DNA of 64,000 nt from the NCBI RefSeq assembly GCF_904846285.1, contig NZ_CAJHAD010000010.1, positions 40,098-104,097 on the forward strand, read 5' to 3'. The position numbers and the translations under genes are program-made. The first letter of the stretch is position 1; each line of letters begins with the position of its first letter. This stretch comes from Psychrobacter immobilis (GTDB lineage Bacteria; Pseudomonadota; Gammaproteobacteria; Pseudomonadales; Moraxellaceae). Positions 8,953-17,114 of the stretch are shown piece after piece. The notes below the pieces were generated by a model, which was not told the origin of the DNA, searched no databases, and worked only from the letters and a program-made list of their open reading frames with translations.

Positions 8953-9504
8953 TTATTTACGTAGCGTAGCAATATTTACTGTGGTTTTTATTTTCTCTGG
9001 TGGATAACACAGACCCGCTTTGGCACAGCCTTGCCAGCCAATGACAACCGGTACATTTTTGGCGCCTTTGCCATTATTGCTGGTCAGCGTGGTGGTGGCG
9101 ATTATATTTTTTTGGGTAAAGACCGGAACTTTCCCAAAGGTCGGATCATTAATAGCAACTGGCGACTGACTGAAGCTAAATGGCGTGGCACTGACGCCCT
9201 TAGGAAAGCTTACCGTAAGCTTATCTTTATAAACGTAATGGCCGGGCGTGATATCAAACGTAATCGATAGCTGCGTGCCTTTAGAGGTCGCTTTGGAAAT
9301 ACTATCCACTTGAAAGGCTTTATCAACAGGCAAAAACTTTGATTGCGCAGCATTATTGTTGCCAAATAGCTCACCTAGTCCTGCTGCTTGCGCGCTCATT
9401 GACAACCCTGTCATCAATGAGGTGCTCATAAGCGCAATTGCCAATACATGAGGTTTTTTAGCAAGGCGTTTATTGATAATTGACGTGGCTGTTTTTATGG
9501 ACAT
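8953..9504 (-). CDS. Stand-alone DsbD N-terminal (alpha) domain protein
   Basis: A 183-residue exported protein made of a signal peptide (cleavage near Ala40/41) and one domain equal to the alpha domain of DsbD. By eye the mature part is about 70% identical to the alpha domain of the adjacent dsbD, including both redox cysteines (Cys160 and Cys166 in GWQGCAKAGLCYPPEK). The segment around the start codon is also alike (AGGTA, ATGTCCAT), so a tandem duplication of the 5' part of dsbD is the likely origin. It has no membrane or thioredoxin domain. It could be an extra periplasmic electron carrier reduced by DsbD; that role is inferred. It lies 63 bp upstream of dsbD and is probably co-transcribed. 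Confidence 0.9.
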   Translation of the reverse strand: MSIKTATSIINKRLAKKPHVLAIALMSTSLMTGLSMSAQAAGLGELFGNNNAAQSKFLPVDKAFQVDSISKATSKGTQLSITFDITPGHYVYKDKLTVSFPKGVSATPFSFSQSPVAINDPTFGKVPVFTQKNIIATTTLTSNNGKGAKNVPVVIGWQGCAKAGLCYPPEKIKTTVNIATLRK

Positions 9505-9573
9505 AAATACCTACCTTTGATGATGGAGTTTAATAACTGACTATAATAATGAGCACACTACAAAAGAAACGCA

Positions 9574-9649
9574 GTGCTACTGCGAGGAATTTTGCGCAGC
9601 CTCTGTCTGCGTAGGCACAGCAAGCAAGGAAAATTTATCCCAGTAGCAC
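9574..9649. repeat. Palindromic interspersed repeat, copy 1
   Basis: A 76-bp element bounded by a perfect 9-bp inverted repeat (GTGCTACTG at 9574-9582, CAGTAGCAC at 9641-9649). Its inner part, read on the minus strand, contains ATAAATTTTCCTTGCTTGCT, which also occurs in a similar element at 41281-41350. No coding potential. It lies between gspG and the nDsbD gene. Confidence 0.7.
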
Positions 9650-9678
9650 GTTTATATACTTAGTTTATGTCTTAATAA

Positions 9679-9716
9679 AAAATATCAACCAATAAAGCCT
9701 TATTGGTTGATATTTA
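9679..9716 (-). terminator. Intrinsic terminator after gspG
   Basis: A long inverted repeat (AAAATATCAACCAATAA / TTATTGGTTGATATTT) with a short loop, about 85 bp past the gspG stop. AT-rich arms end in A/T runs on both sides. Confidence 0.75.
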
Positions 9717-9801
9717 GAAAATATAAACGGCGCTTTAACCGATAAAGTGTCATTATTAGAAAATAACAGACTGCTTATCTCTAACCACTTTAAGGCCAAA
9801 C

Positions 9802-10347
9802 TTATAGCTGGGCATAAAGGTCAGCGTCTTGCCCTTCACCGCCCTGCTGTCCATCTGCACCCAACGAAAACAAATCATAAGGTCGACCTTCGCTACCTGG
9901 CGCCACATATTGCAATTCGTTTTCCCAACCATCGGTCGGATAACCACCTTTGATATAACCGCCATCAGGATAGTTTTTGGCTTCTGCTGGCGGTGTGGTT
10001 AGCGCTTCTAAACCTTGCGCCGTAGTTGGATAACGCGAATTATCAACCTTGTACATATCAAGAGCATTAGATACGGTCGCAAGCGCCGTTTCAGTGGTTT
10101 TGACGCGAGCTTTATCACTTTGTCCAACCACTTTCGGCACCACCAAACCTGCAAGAATGGCCAGAATCACAATCACTACCATAATTTCAATAAGAGTAAA
10201 TCCAGATTGACTATTACGCAATGGCAATGGCTGACTGGCTCTCGTAGAAGCTGGCTTATTGTCGCTAATACTTTCTGCTTGAGATTTATAATCAGTCTTA
10301 GCGTTTTTTGGTAGGGTATTTACTTGAATGGTGTCAATTATAGTCAT
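9802..10347 (-). CDS. gspG: Type II secretion major pseudopilin GspG
   Basis: A 181-residue pseudopilin of the type II secretion pilus. The prepilin site is Gly49-Phe50 with Glu54, then the GspG helix (FTLIEIMVVIVILAILAG) and the conserved domain with VDNSRYPT, GLEAL and the C-terminal GSEGRPYDLFSLGADG calcium-site region. The leader before the cleavage site is 49 residues, against the usual 6-15. A TTG eight codons before the cleavage glycine would give a normal leader but lacks a clear ribosome-binding site, so I keep the ATG. gspF lies about 430 bp upstream on the same strand and gspE is elsewhere in the window, so the secretion genes are dispersed. Confidence 0.92.
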   Translation of the reverse strand: MTIIDTIQVNTLPKNAKTDYKSQAESISDNKPASTRASQPLPLRNSQSGFTLIEIMVVIVILAILAGLVVPKVVGQSDKARVKTTETALATVSNALDMYKVDNSRYPTTAQGLEALTTPPAEAKNYPDGGYIKGGYPTDGWENELQYVAPGSEGRPYDLFSLGADGQQGGEGQDADLYAQL

Positions 10348-10778
10348 CGCTTTGTCATCGCTTTTGGTATCAGGTGATATAAATAGTGAATGTGGTGTTC
10401 AGAGCGCTTTCATCAGTTGGCGATAGATTAATGAACACTAAACCGTTTATCACTATAAACCATGCTTTTATTTTTATCCAGCGCTACGGTAGCTTGTTAT
10501 TGATGGCGATTTTTATTTATTGAAAGAGGCAGCGGATAATTTGATGACAGCTAATATTGCTAAGCACGAAGTATATTTACAAATACAGATTATCTAGACG
10601 TGGCTTTTGACTAATGCTTACTATAGCGTGCCAATTGGTTTAGCTCTAGTAAAAACACGCCGCTGTCAACAATCTACAACAGTAAGCAAAGCTTAAGAAA
10701 GTTAATGGAAGTTTTAGCAAGATAGAGGTAATGAGGTTTGATTTAGATGGAGAAAATTCAAGAAGGTTTAGATATTTA
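10348..10778. other. Intergenic between gspF and gspG
   Basis: A 431-bp gap upstream of gspG. It should contain the gspG promoter. No small gene, clear terminator or repeat was recognised. Confidence 0.4.
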
Positions 10779-11981
10779 CTAACCTGCCAAATCATTCATA
10801 TTCACAATCGGCAGCATCACCGCCATCACAATAATCATCACCACCACACCCATGAGCACTAGCATTAATGGCTCAAGTAACGACAGCAAGGTGCTAATAA
10901 AGTTTGTGGCTTCCGCTTCTTGCATATTAGCGGCGCGGCTGAGCATGTTTTCAAGCTCGCCTGAGTTTTCACCACTTTTAATCATTTGTACCATCATCGG
11001 CGGAAAGTAATTGGATTTATCTAATTGACTCGATAAGCTTGAACCTTCCGTCACCCTATCGGCTGCGGTAATAATGGTTTTTTGAATATGTAAATTGGTT
11101 GTTACCGCCGCGCCTATATGTAATGCCTCAATCAGCGGCACACCCGAGCGCACCAATATCGCAAGCGTACTGGCAAAACGTGCGGCATTAAGCCCTTTTG
11201 ATAGGCGCGCCAATATCGGTAGCCTGAGCACAATACTGTCTATCGCTAATTTACCCGCTTGGGTTTGCGCAAAGCGATAAAACAAAAACGCTGCCCCTGC
11301 CAATACCAATAGCATCAGCCACCACCACTGCGTAATGATGTTTGATAAGCTCAGGACAATTTGGGTAATGAGCGGTAGCGCTTGCTCAGATTGCTCAAAT
11401 ACTTTGACAATTTTGGGCACTACAAAGCTCATCAAGCCCATAATCACCCCGACTGCCATTACCATCAGCACAATCGGATAGACCATTGCGCCTTGTATTT
11501 TCTTCTGTAAAGCAAAACGGTTTTCGGTGTAATCTGCCAATTGATTGAGAATTAAATCTAAGTGACCAGACTTCTCACCTGCCGCAATGGTAGCAATATA
11601 CAACGGCGGAAAACTGGCGGCTTGTTGCAGAGCGCGCGCCAAGCTCAAACCTTCTAGCACATGCGAGCGTACGGCAAGCATAAGTGATTTAATGTGAGTT
11701 TTTGGCGATTGTTTGGCGACGGCGGCAAGCGTTTCCTCTAAAGGAATACCGGCGGCAAGTAATACTGATAATTGACGGGTCAGCAACGCCAATTCATAAG
11801 CAGAGGGTTTTTTATAGCGGTTTTTATTTTGGCTTTTTCGGTCATTGACAGCTGTGACTTCAACAGGCGTCCATTGTTTATCACGCAGCTGCTGGCGTAC
11901 TTGCCGCGCAGAATCGCCTTCAAGTAAGCCTTTTTGGACACTGCCATGGTCGTCTAACGCTTTATAATGATAAGCGGGCAT
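10779..11981 (-). CDS. gspF: Type II secretion inner-membrane protein GspF
   Basis: A 400-residue polytopic platform protein of the type II secretion system. It starts with the family signature PAYHYKALDDHG and has two T2SSF domains, each followed by membrane helices (about residues 165-195, 210-235 and 365-395). Typical motifs are LTRQLSVLLAAGIPLEE, the GEKSGHLD and GENSGELE pair, and PIVNMNDLAG near the C-terminus. The length matches the family. It would bind the GspE ATPase (20400-21956). The paralogue PilC of type IV pili is an alternative, but the KALDDHG start and ending favour GspF. Confidence 0.92.
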   Translation of the reverse strand: MPAYHYKALDDHGSVQKGLLEGDSARQVRQQLRDKQWTPVEVTAVNDRKSQNKNRYKKPSAYELALLTRQLSVLLAAGIPLEETLAAVAKQSPKTHIKSLMLAVRSHVLEGLSLARALQQAASFPPLYIATIAAGEKSGHLDLILNQLADYTENRFALQKKIQGAMVYPIVLMVMAVGVIMGLMSFVVPKIVKVFEQSEQALPLITQIVLSLSNIITQWWWLMLLVLAGAAFLFYRFAQTQAGKLAIDSIVLRLPILARLSKGLNAARFASTLAILVRSGVPLIEALHIGAAVTTNLHIQKTIITAADRVTEGSSLSSQLDKSNYFPPMMVQMIKSGENSGELENMLSRAANMQEAEATNFISTLLSLLEPLMLVLMGVVVMIIVMAVMLPIVNMNDLAG

Positions 11982-12048
11982 AGCAGCGAATATCCTAAGG
12001 TGGTCAATTAAAAATGAGTATAAATCAGGTTTTACAGAGAAAGTGTAT

Positions 12049-12086
12049 TTAGAATTAATATCTTAGAATTAACATCTTAGAAAAGC
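12049..12086. repeat. 14-bp tandem repeat spanning a stop codon
   Basis: Two nearly identical 14-bp units (12049-12062 and 12063-12076, one difference) abut a partial third copy starting at 12077, which contains the stop codon of the following gene. The period of 14 places a TAA in each of the three frames on the minus strand. Confidence 0.75.
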
Positions 12087-13180
12087 GGCGTAGAATCACT
12101 ACTATCTGGCATTAAGCCTTGTAATAGTAAAACATCTAAATGCTGTTGTTGTAGCTTTTTATCGAAATCATTGACCTCAGCAATCAGCATTCTCTCGATA
12201 CGCTTGTCACTGGCAAATACGCTCAACCTTGCACAAATAACCGCCAATTGATAAATACGTTTTTTACAATAACTATCCAAACCTTGCAGCAATCTCACCA
12301 TATGCGGCGTCTCAAGACTGGCGTATTCATAATCGCTCACGACCTGCGGACCAAGTGCTGTAACACCATAACTGATAGACAGATGGGCGCAAAAGTAGCA
12401 GCTGAATAAGTAACCAACCACATGACCAAGATAATAAGCGCGGTCATAAGTAAAACTACTGACCCCAAAATGGCCGAGAACATAACTGTTCAAACTGCCT
12501 TGATCTAGAATAGGCTTGTCATGCTTGAGCTTACCAACGGTAGCAAAGCGCAGTGGATTATGTCCATCTTGCGTCGTTAGCTGCCAACCGGCCGGCTGCT
12601 GAGCGGGCATATGACGCACAATATCTTCGATAATATCATCGACCACATGCAACTGCTGCCATAAACGCTCTAGCCCATCGGTATCCATGAGACCACGTTT
12701 ATCAAGTTGCTGCGCCAGTAAATATTGCTGATATTCTGCAAACTGTGTTTTCAGTGTTTGCACAAGATAAGTAGGACGAGTCGCAGCAGACGCCATATAG
12801 AGCTGGCGCGTACGTTCATGCTGAGCGCGATAAAGTGCCACACGTTGGACGGCGACATTGGTATCGCTAGTAGCAGTATTCAGGGTTTGATTGGTAGGTA
12901 TTTGATTAGCAGATATTTGATTAGTAATATTTAGATGTGATTGCTCGGCACTTAATTCAGAATTTGACTCAACATTTGGCAAGGTAAATAATGCCAACAA
13001 TGCTGCTTTATCAAGCGCAGCCGTTATCTGACCTTTTTGCTTATTTTTTACCGCCCGTTGGTTATTCTGAGCCTTAACTTTAACGTCTTTTTCATTAACG
13101 CTGTTTTTATGGATAACAGACGTAGTAGCGCCTTTAGTGTCATTTAAGGTTCTGGTTGGTTTAGCGGTCGGTTCAGTCAT
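12077..13180 (-). CDS. Unrecognised 367-residue protein
   Basis: I do not recognise a family. The first about 60 residues are basic and low-complexity (Thr, Lys, Asn). Residues about 85-100 contain short Asn/Gln repeats (ITNQISANQIPTNQ). The C-terminal two thirds look globular and mostly helical, with a Tyr/Phe/Cys-rich core (YDRAYYLGHVVGYLFSCYF) and no signal peptide or clear membrane segment. It reads through cleanly, has ordinary codon use and sits between gspF and an AraC regulator, 95 bp upstream of gspF, so it could share the transcript. The gene end is followed by 14-bp tandem copies that include the stop codon. Confidence 0.75.
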   Translation of the reverse strand: MTEPTAKPTRTLNDTKGATTSVIHKNSVNEKDVKVKAQNNQRAVKNKQKGQITAALDKAALLALFTLPNVESNSELSAEQSHLNITNQISANQIPTNQTLNTATSDTNVAVQRVALYRAQHERTRQLYMASAATRPTYLVQTLKTQFAEYQQYLLAQQLDKRGLMDTDGLERLWQQLHVVDDIIEDIVRHMPAQQPAGWQLTTQDGHNPLRFATVGKLKHDKPILDQGSLNSYVLGHFGVSSFTYDRAYYLGHVVGYLFSCYFCAHLSISYGVTALGPQVVSDYEYASLETPHMVRLLQGLDSYCKKRIYQLAVICARLSVFASDKRIERMLIAEVNDFDKKLQQQHLDVLLLQGLMPDSSDSTPLF

Positions 13181-13506
13181 AAAATACCATCAGCTGCAAA
13201 AAATCAATATCGCCCAAGACATATCAGCTATCACTATCGCATTGCTCTCATACCATGAGATTGGGATATAACACGCTAAGGATTATCGCATCAACATATT
13301 TATCTTGGGCAACTCATGATTCTATAGTACCTGAACCTTAGTACGTTGTCAGCTGTCCATCATCGAAATACTAAGCATTAAAATCAGTGACAAAGGGTGT
13401 GTTAAAAAGCGATAACTTCCAATCAATAATGACCATTTAGCAAAAAAAGCACTCCGCAATAAATAGCCTGAGCGCTTTTTAAAGATGTACGGCAGTTGAG
13501 AGCTAA
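13181..13506. other. Intergenic between AraC-type regulator and the 367-aa gene
   Basis: A 326-bp gap holding the terminator of the regulator gene (13442-13481) and presumably the promoter of the downstream gene. Nothing else recognised. Confidence 0.4.
13442..13481 (-). terminator. Intrinsic terminator after the AraC-type gene
   Basis: An 11-bp inverted repeat (AAAAAGCACTC / GAGCGCTTTTT, one G-T pair) with flanking A and T runs, 26 bp beyond the stop codon. Confidence 0.75.
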
Positions 13507-14442
13507 CTAAGCGAGCGTTTGTTGCTGATACTGTTGGCGATAGGCTTTTGGCGATACACCATAGACACGCTTAAAGGCTTGGCTAAAGGTTGAGTCTGAA
13601 GCGTATCCGACCAATTCACTGATACGGCCAATACTATTTTGCTGCAAACGCAGATAACGCGCGGCTAAGCGTAAGCGATAATCCAGTAAATAGGTCAATG
13701 GCGGTATACCAACCACCTCTTTAAAACGCTGCGCAAAGCTTGAGCGTGACATTCCTGCCACCTCAGCAAGCTTATGAATCGTCCAGCTTTGGTCTGGCGA
13801 CTCATGCATCGCTATCAACGCTTTGGTTAAAAACGGATCCTTCATGGCTTTTAGCCAATTATCGGTGGCTTCAGGCAGACTTTCAATATACACCCGCAGA
13901 CATTCAATCATCATAATACTGGCCCAATGATTGATGACCGCAGCTTTACCCATACGCTCGCGCTCAGCCTCTAGCGTCAGTAGCCTAATCTCAACATCAA
14001 TGACTTCAAACCGACCATCAGAATCATCATTAATTTCAGGCAATATTGCTGGCAGCATTGACAATAAAGGCCGAATCATGGCCTTGTCGTACTTACACTC
14101 GATTAATATCAATGACGCTTCAGAATCACCGTCACCCTTCACATCCAGCGTATGCTCTTTACAGTTTATCAGTAACTCATCCAACGCCTGAGCCTCATCA
14201 CCACGATGATTTAGCGCATAACTCACATGCTGATGCGAACTTGGAATCATAATCATGTCACCAGCTCGCGTTTCTCGTGGGCCGTTGCCGACATCGATAC
14301 AAAAACCACCAGACATGACCAAATAAAATAAAATCGTATCTTGTCTGGTGATTGAGTAAGACCAATTACCCACGCCATTTAAACGATAATATTTCGTTTC
14401 GAATAAATGCACATTTTCTAGCAACACGCTCAGTGCGTCCAT
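13507..14442 (-). CDS. AraC family transcriptional regulator with cupin sensor domain
   Basis: A 311-residue cytoplasmic DNA-binding protein. The N-terminal half (about residues 10-180) is a cupin-like ligand domain (GVGNWSYSITRQD, then GDMIMIPSSHQHVSY). The C-terminal 100 residues hold the two AraC helix-turn-helix units (TIHKLAEVAGMSRSSFAQRF, then RISELVGYASDSTFSQAF) and the usual end VYGVSPKAYRQQY. Regulators of this cupin plus AraC type often control detoxification or catabolic genes, but nothing next to it indicates a target: its neighbours are the 367-aa protein and tRNA genes. It has its own terminator, so it is probably monocistronic. Confidence 0.9.
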   Translation of the reverse strand: MDALSVLLENVHLFETKYYRLNGVGNWSYSITRQDTILFYLVMSGGFCIDVGNGPRETRAGDMIMIPSSHQHVSYALNHRGDEAQALDELLINCKEHTLDVKGDGDSEASLILIECKYDKAMIRPLLSMLPAILPEINDDSDGRFEVIDVEIRLLTLEAERERMGKAAVINHWASIMMIECLRVYIESLPEATDNWLKAMKDPFLTKALIAMHESPDQSWTIHKLAEVAGMSRSSFAQRFKEVVGIPPLTYLLDYRLRLAARYLRLQQNSIGRISELVGYASDSTFSQAFKRVYGVSPKAYRQQYQQQTLA

Positions 14443-14892
14443 CGATTACTTCCTCAGTAATTGGTACTCAATATAGTAAATCTTAAATAATAGAAATACA
14501 GCGCTTATCACTGCAAAGTCTTTTAAAGTAATTCGGTAACAATTTTAATTTTTATTTTATAAGCTTTTAATTTTTGATAAAGTCGAAGCAAAGAAATAAA
14601 TAAAAATATTGAGTAAATAATTTAATGTGACAGCTGAATTTAGCAAGGGTTAACAAATAATAGAAAATTGGCGAGCACATCTATCATAGGAAAAAAAGCG
14701 AAAAAAGGCTAGCAGATGCTTAAGTCTTTAAATGTCTCATAAGTTTATAACTTATAACAAGTAAAGCAGCATGATAATTTAATAGTTTTGATTTATATCA
14801 AACAGACAGGCACAAAAAAAATGCCAATAAAGGCAAACAGAGTTATTTTATTATTTTTGAATTTAATAAGGAAGGTAATGCAGAATAAAATA
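14443..14892. other. AT-rich intergenic region upstream of the AraC-type gene
   Basis: A 450-bp very AT-rich gap. It holds a small hairpin with a T-run (14813-14835) that may end the tRNA-His transcript, and should include the regulator's promoter. No coding region seen. Confidence 0.45.
14813..14835 (-). terminator. Weak terminator-like hairpin after tRNA-His
   Basis: On the minus strand TGCC-TTTATT-GGCA is followed by eight T residues. The stem is only 4 bp, so this is tentative. Confidence 0.4.
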
Positions 14893-14969
14893 TGGGGCGA
14901 CTGATGGGACTCGAACCCACGACAACCGAGATCACAACCCGGGGCTCTACCAACTGAGCTACAACCGCC
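14893..14969 (-). tRNA. tRNA-His (GTG)
   Basis: A 77-nt cloverleaf on the minus strand with the extra 5' G (G-1) typical of histidine tRNA, pairing with C73. Anticodon loop TTGTGAT gives anticodon GTG. The T-loop GGTTCGAGTCC and an encoded CCA end are present. Confidence 0.95.
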
Positions 14970-15007
14970 ATAACTATTGCCAAGAAAGGCAAGATTGACA
15001 GGCTAAA

Positions 15008-15084
15008 TGGTGCGCCTGGCAGGATTCGAACCTGCGGCCACCTCCTTAGAAGGGAGATGCTCTATCCAACTGAGCTACAGGCGC
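15008..15084 (-). tRNA. tRNA-Arg (TCT)
   Basis: A 77-nt cloverleaf on the minus strand. Acceptor GCGCCTG pairs with CAGGCGC; anticodon loop CTTCTAA gives TCT (arginine, AGA codons). T-loop GGTTCGAATCC and an encoded CCA are present. It lies 38 bp upstream of tRNA-His. Confidence 0.95.
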
Positions 15085-15145
15085 TCTTAGAGGACTTTTA
15101 TATATCTTGGCAAGTTTAGCATAGTAGAAACTAAACCATTATACA

Positions 15146-15166
15146 TAAAAAAAAGCCTGTAAGGCT
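15146..15166 (-). terminator. Short terminator-like hairpin between tRNA-Pro and tRNA-Arg
   Basis: On the minus strand AGCCT-TAC-AGGCT is followed by eight T residues, 12 bp past the tRNA-Pro end. The 3-nt loop and T-run resemble a compact intrinsic terminator, which would separate tRNA-Pro from the other two tRNAs. Confidence 0.55.
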
Positions 15167-15177
15167 CTTTAAATAGA

Positions 15178-15254
<77 letters not shown>

Positions 15255-15501
15255 AAATTCTCTATTATCACGATAGTTTGTCACTTAACTCGTTATCGGT
15301 AACACCGCTAACTTGTTAATGTTCCTTGCTATCGAGGTGCACATATTAAGGGGTAAAGCCGGTTGTGTCAACACCTATTTTTGATTATTTTCAAAGAATC
15401 GTTAAATTCTTTTAAAAACCTTAAATCTTCCTGCAAATAGTGCTAGTACAACGTTGATTTTTACTAACCATAATACATACTGTCGTTTTCAACAGCGCTC
15501 A

Positions 15502-17100
15502 TTATACTACATTCAAATCTGGAAGCAAGCCGCCGTTTATATTTCCGCTAATAACATTAAAGGGAATGAGCCATAATCGAGCGGGATTTGACTGTATGTT
15601 AGAGGTTTTACGACAGTCTGTACTATCACCTTTATCATAAGCTTGTTGTCTAAGCTCGACGGGTTGCCTGCTATTATCCTGCACCGGATAGACCAGCCAC
15701 ACTTGCTCTGCATGATAAGCCTGCGCATAACTGGTCAACTGATAGGCATCATTGGCGCTAATCGCACCAGCGTGCGCTAGGTGCTTCCATTTCATATCAA
15801 TCACGTGGCTATAATGACCTGAGTTATAATTACTTGCGCTATCACTCTCACTAACCGCTACATCTTCCGGATTTTGAAATTGACTTGGAATTAGCTGAGT
15901 ATCATTGTCAGCAGCTACTTTATATATCAATAAATCAGGACGAATAGACAGACACGCCTGCCCTTCTGCATCGTTTAGCCAGACACTTTGCGTTTGAAAC
16001 ATGGGCTTATAAGCTGGATTGGTCTGCTGAAACATTTTCGCTATGCGTTGGCTTGCCCATTGCTCAAACGCTTGATTCATATCAATCAATAAACATAAAC
16101 GTGGTTGAAAGACGTTTTGATTGGCTAATGCATGCGGATTAATTCCATTTCCAGTATCAGCAGCAGATTGCTGCAATAGCCAATAAGCCAAATCTACTAA
16201 CTGCTGAGCCGCTTGTAATTGCTGACGAGATAAAGGCTGCAGCGCTAACTGGCGTTTTGCTTGCAGATATAACGGCTCTAACCGCTGCCGCTCATAACGA
16301 CTCAGTGCCGGCACTTGTTGCCACTGTTGTAATGATGGCAGTAATGTCGATGCCGGAAATAGCGGGGCAAGTAAGACAAGCGCGCTTTTAATCAAGCGAT
16401 TACTTAGCATCTCTTGGCTCAGCACACTGCTCTCACAAACGAACTTATGTGGCTGCATGCAGTTATGGCGCAGCTGTTCCTTAATCAATAAACGACCTTG
16501 TAGCGCTGCTTGGTTATGGATTTGCATCTGATAGTGCTTGGTCGGTTGATAATGCGCCAAGCGCTGTAAAAACTGCGCAATCAACCAATCTGATAATGGC
16601 AGTACTTTAATTGGTAGCGCTGCTAATTGCGTACTAAATTGACCTAAGTTTTTCGTATTGGGTAGCTTACTTTGAGAATGGTGGCTATTGGTTAAATCTG
16701 CCAGCATACCCTGCACCCATTGGCGCGTCTGATTGATAACGCTAGATTTGGCTGAATCATGAGGCTGCAGCTGATTATGCTTGATAGACGTTTTTGCCAT
16801 CAATTTGGGCAATATCTCAAGCGTCATCCTGCTAGGCAGCAAAATAACACCGACATAATGGCTAACCTTTAGCTGCCACTGTCCTTGCTGGCGTTTAATG
16901 CTAAAAACGGCATACTCTTGCGCCATTAACCAATGAAAATCCGTTACGTGCGCAAAATCACGCGCCGTCAAACGCTGGTGTTCAAACACCGTAATAATAT
17001 TAGCATCAAGTGCAGTCGCATTGACGTTATTAGTGATATTAGCACTATTAATACTGCTGCCTATCGCTTTGCCATCAGGCTGTAATACTCTACTTATCAC
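15502..17100 (-). CDS. mcrC: McrC-type nuclease subunit of a modification-dependent restriction system
   Basis: A 532-residue McrC-family protein: the partner of the McrB motor that cuts modified DNA. The N-terminal region carries the family motifs (FEHQRLTARDF, then YVGVILLPSRMTLEILPKL). The C-terminal part has a PD-(D/E)xK nuclease core: Asp389 in RPDLL, Asp435-Met-Lys437 in VIDMKWK, and the following DAYQLTSYAQAY helix, so the active site appears intact. It starts 14 bp after the mcrB stop, so the two are one operon. It is longer than E. coli McrC (about 350 aa), with most of the extra length in the N-terminal and middle regions. The DNA modification recognised is unknown. Confidence 0.88.
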   Translation of the reverse strand: MISRVLQPDGKAIGSSINSANITNNVNATALDANIITVFEHQRLTARDFAHVTDFHWLMAQEYAVFSIKRQQGQWQLKVSHYVGVILLPSRMTLEILPKLMAKTSIKHNQLQPHDSAKSSVINQTRQWVQGMLADLTNSHHSQSKLPNTKNLGQFSTQLAALPIKVLPLSDWLIAQFLQRLAHYQPTKHYQMQIHNQAALQGRLLIKEQLRHNCMQPHKFVCESSVLSQEMLSNRLIKSALVLLAPLFPASTLLPSLQQWQQVPALSRYERQRLEPLYLQAKRQLALQPLSRQQLQAAQQLVDLAYWLLQQSAADTGNGINPHALANQNVFQPRLCLLIDMNQAFEQWASQRIAKMFQQTNPAYKPMFQTQSVWLNDAEGQACLSIRPDLLIYKVAADNDTQLIPSQFQNPEDVAVSESDSASNYNSGHYSHVIDMKWKHLAHAGAISANDAYQLTSYAQAYHAEQVWLVYPVQDNSRQPVELRQQAYDKGDSTDCRKTSNIQSNPARLWLIPFNVISGNINGGLLPDLNVV

Positions 17101-17114
17101 AAGCTAATACCTTG

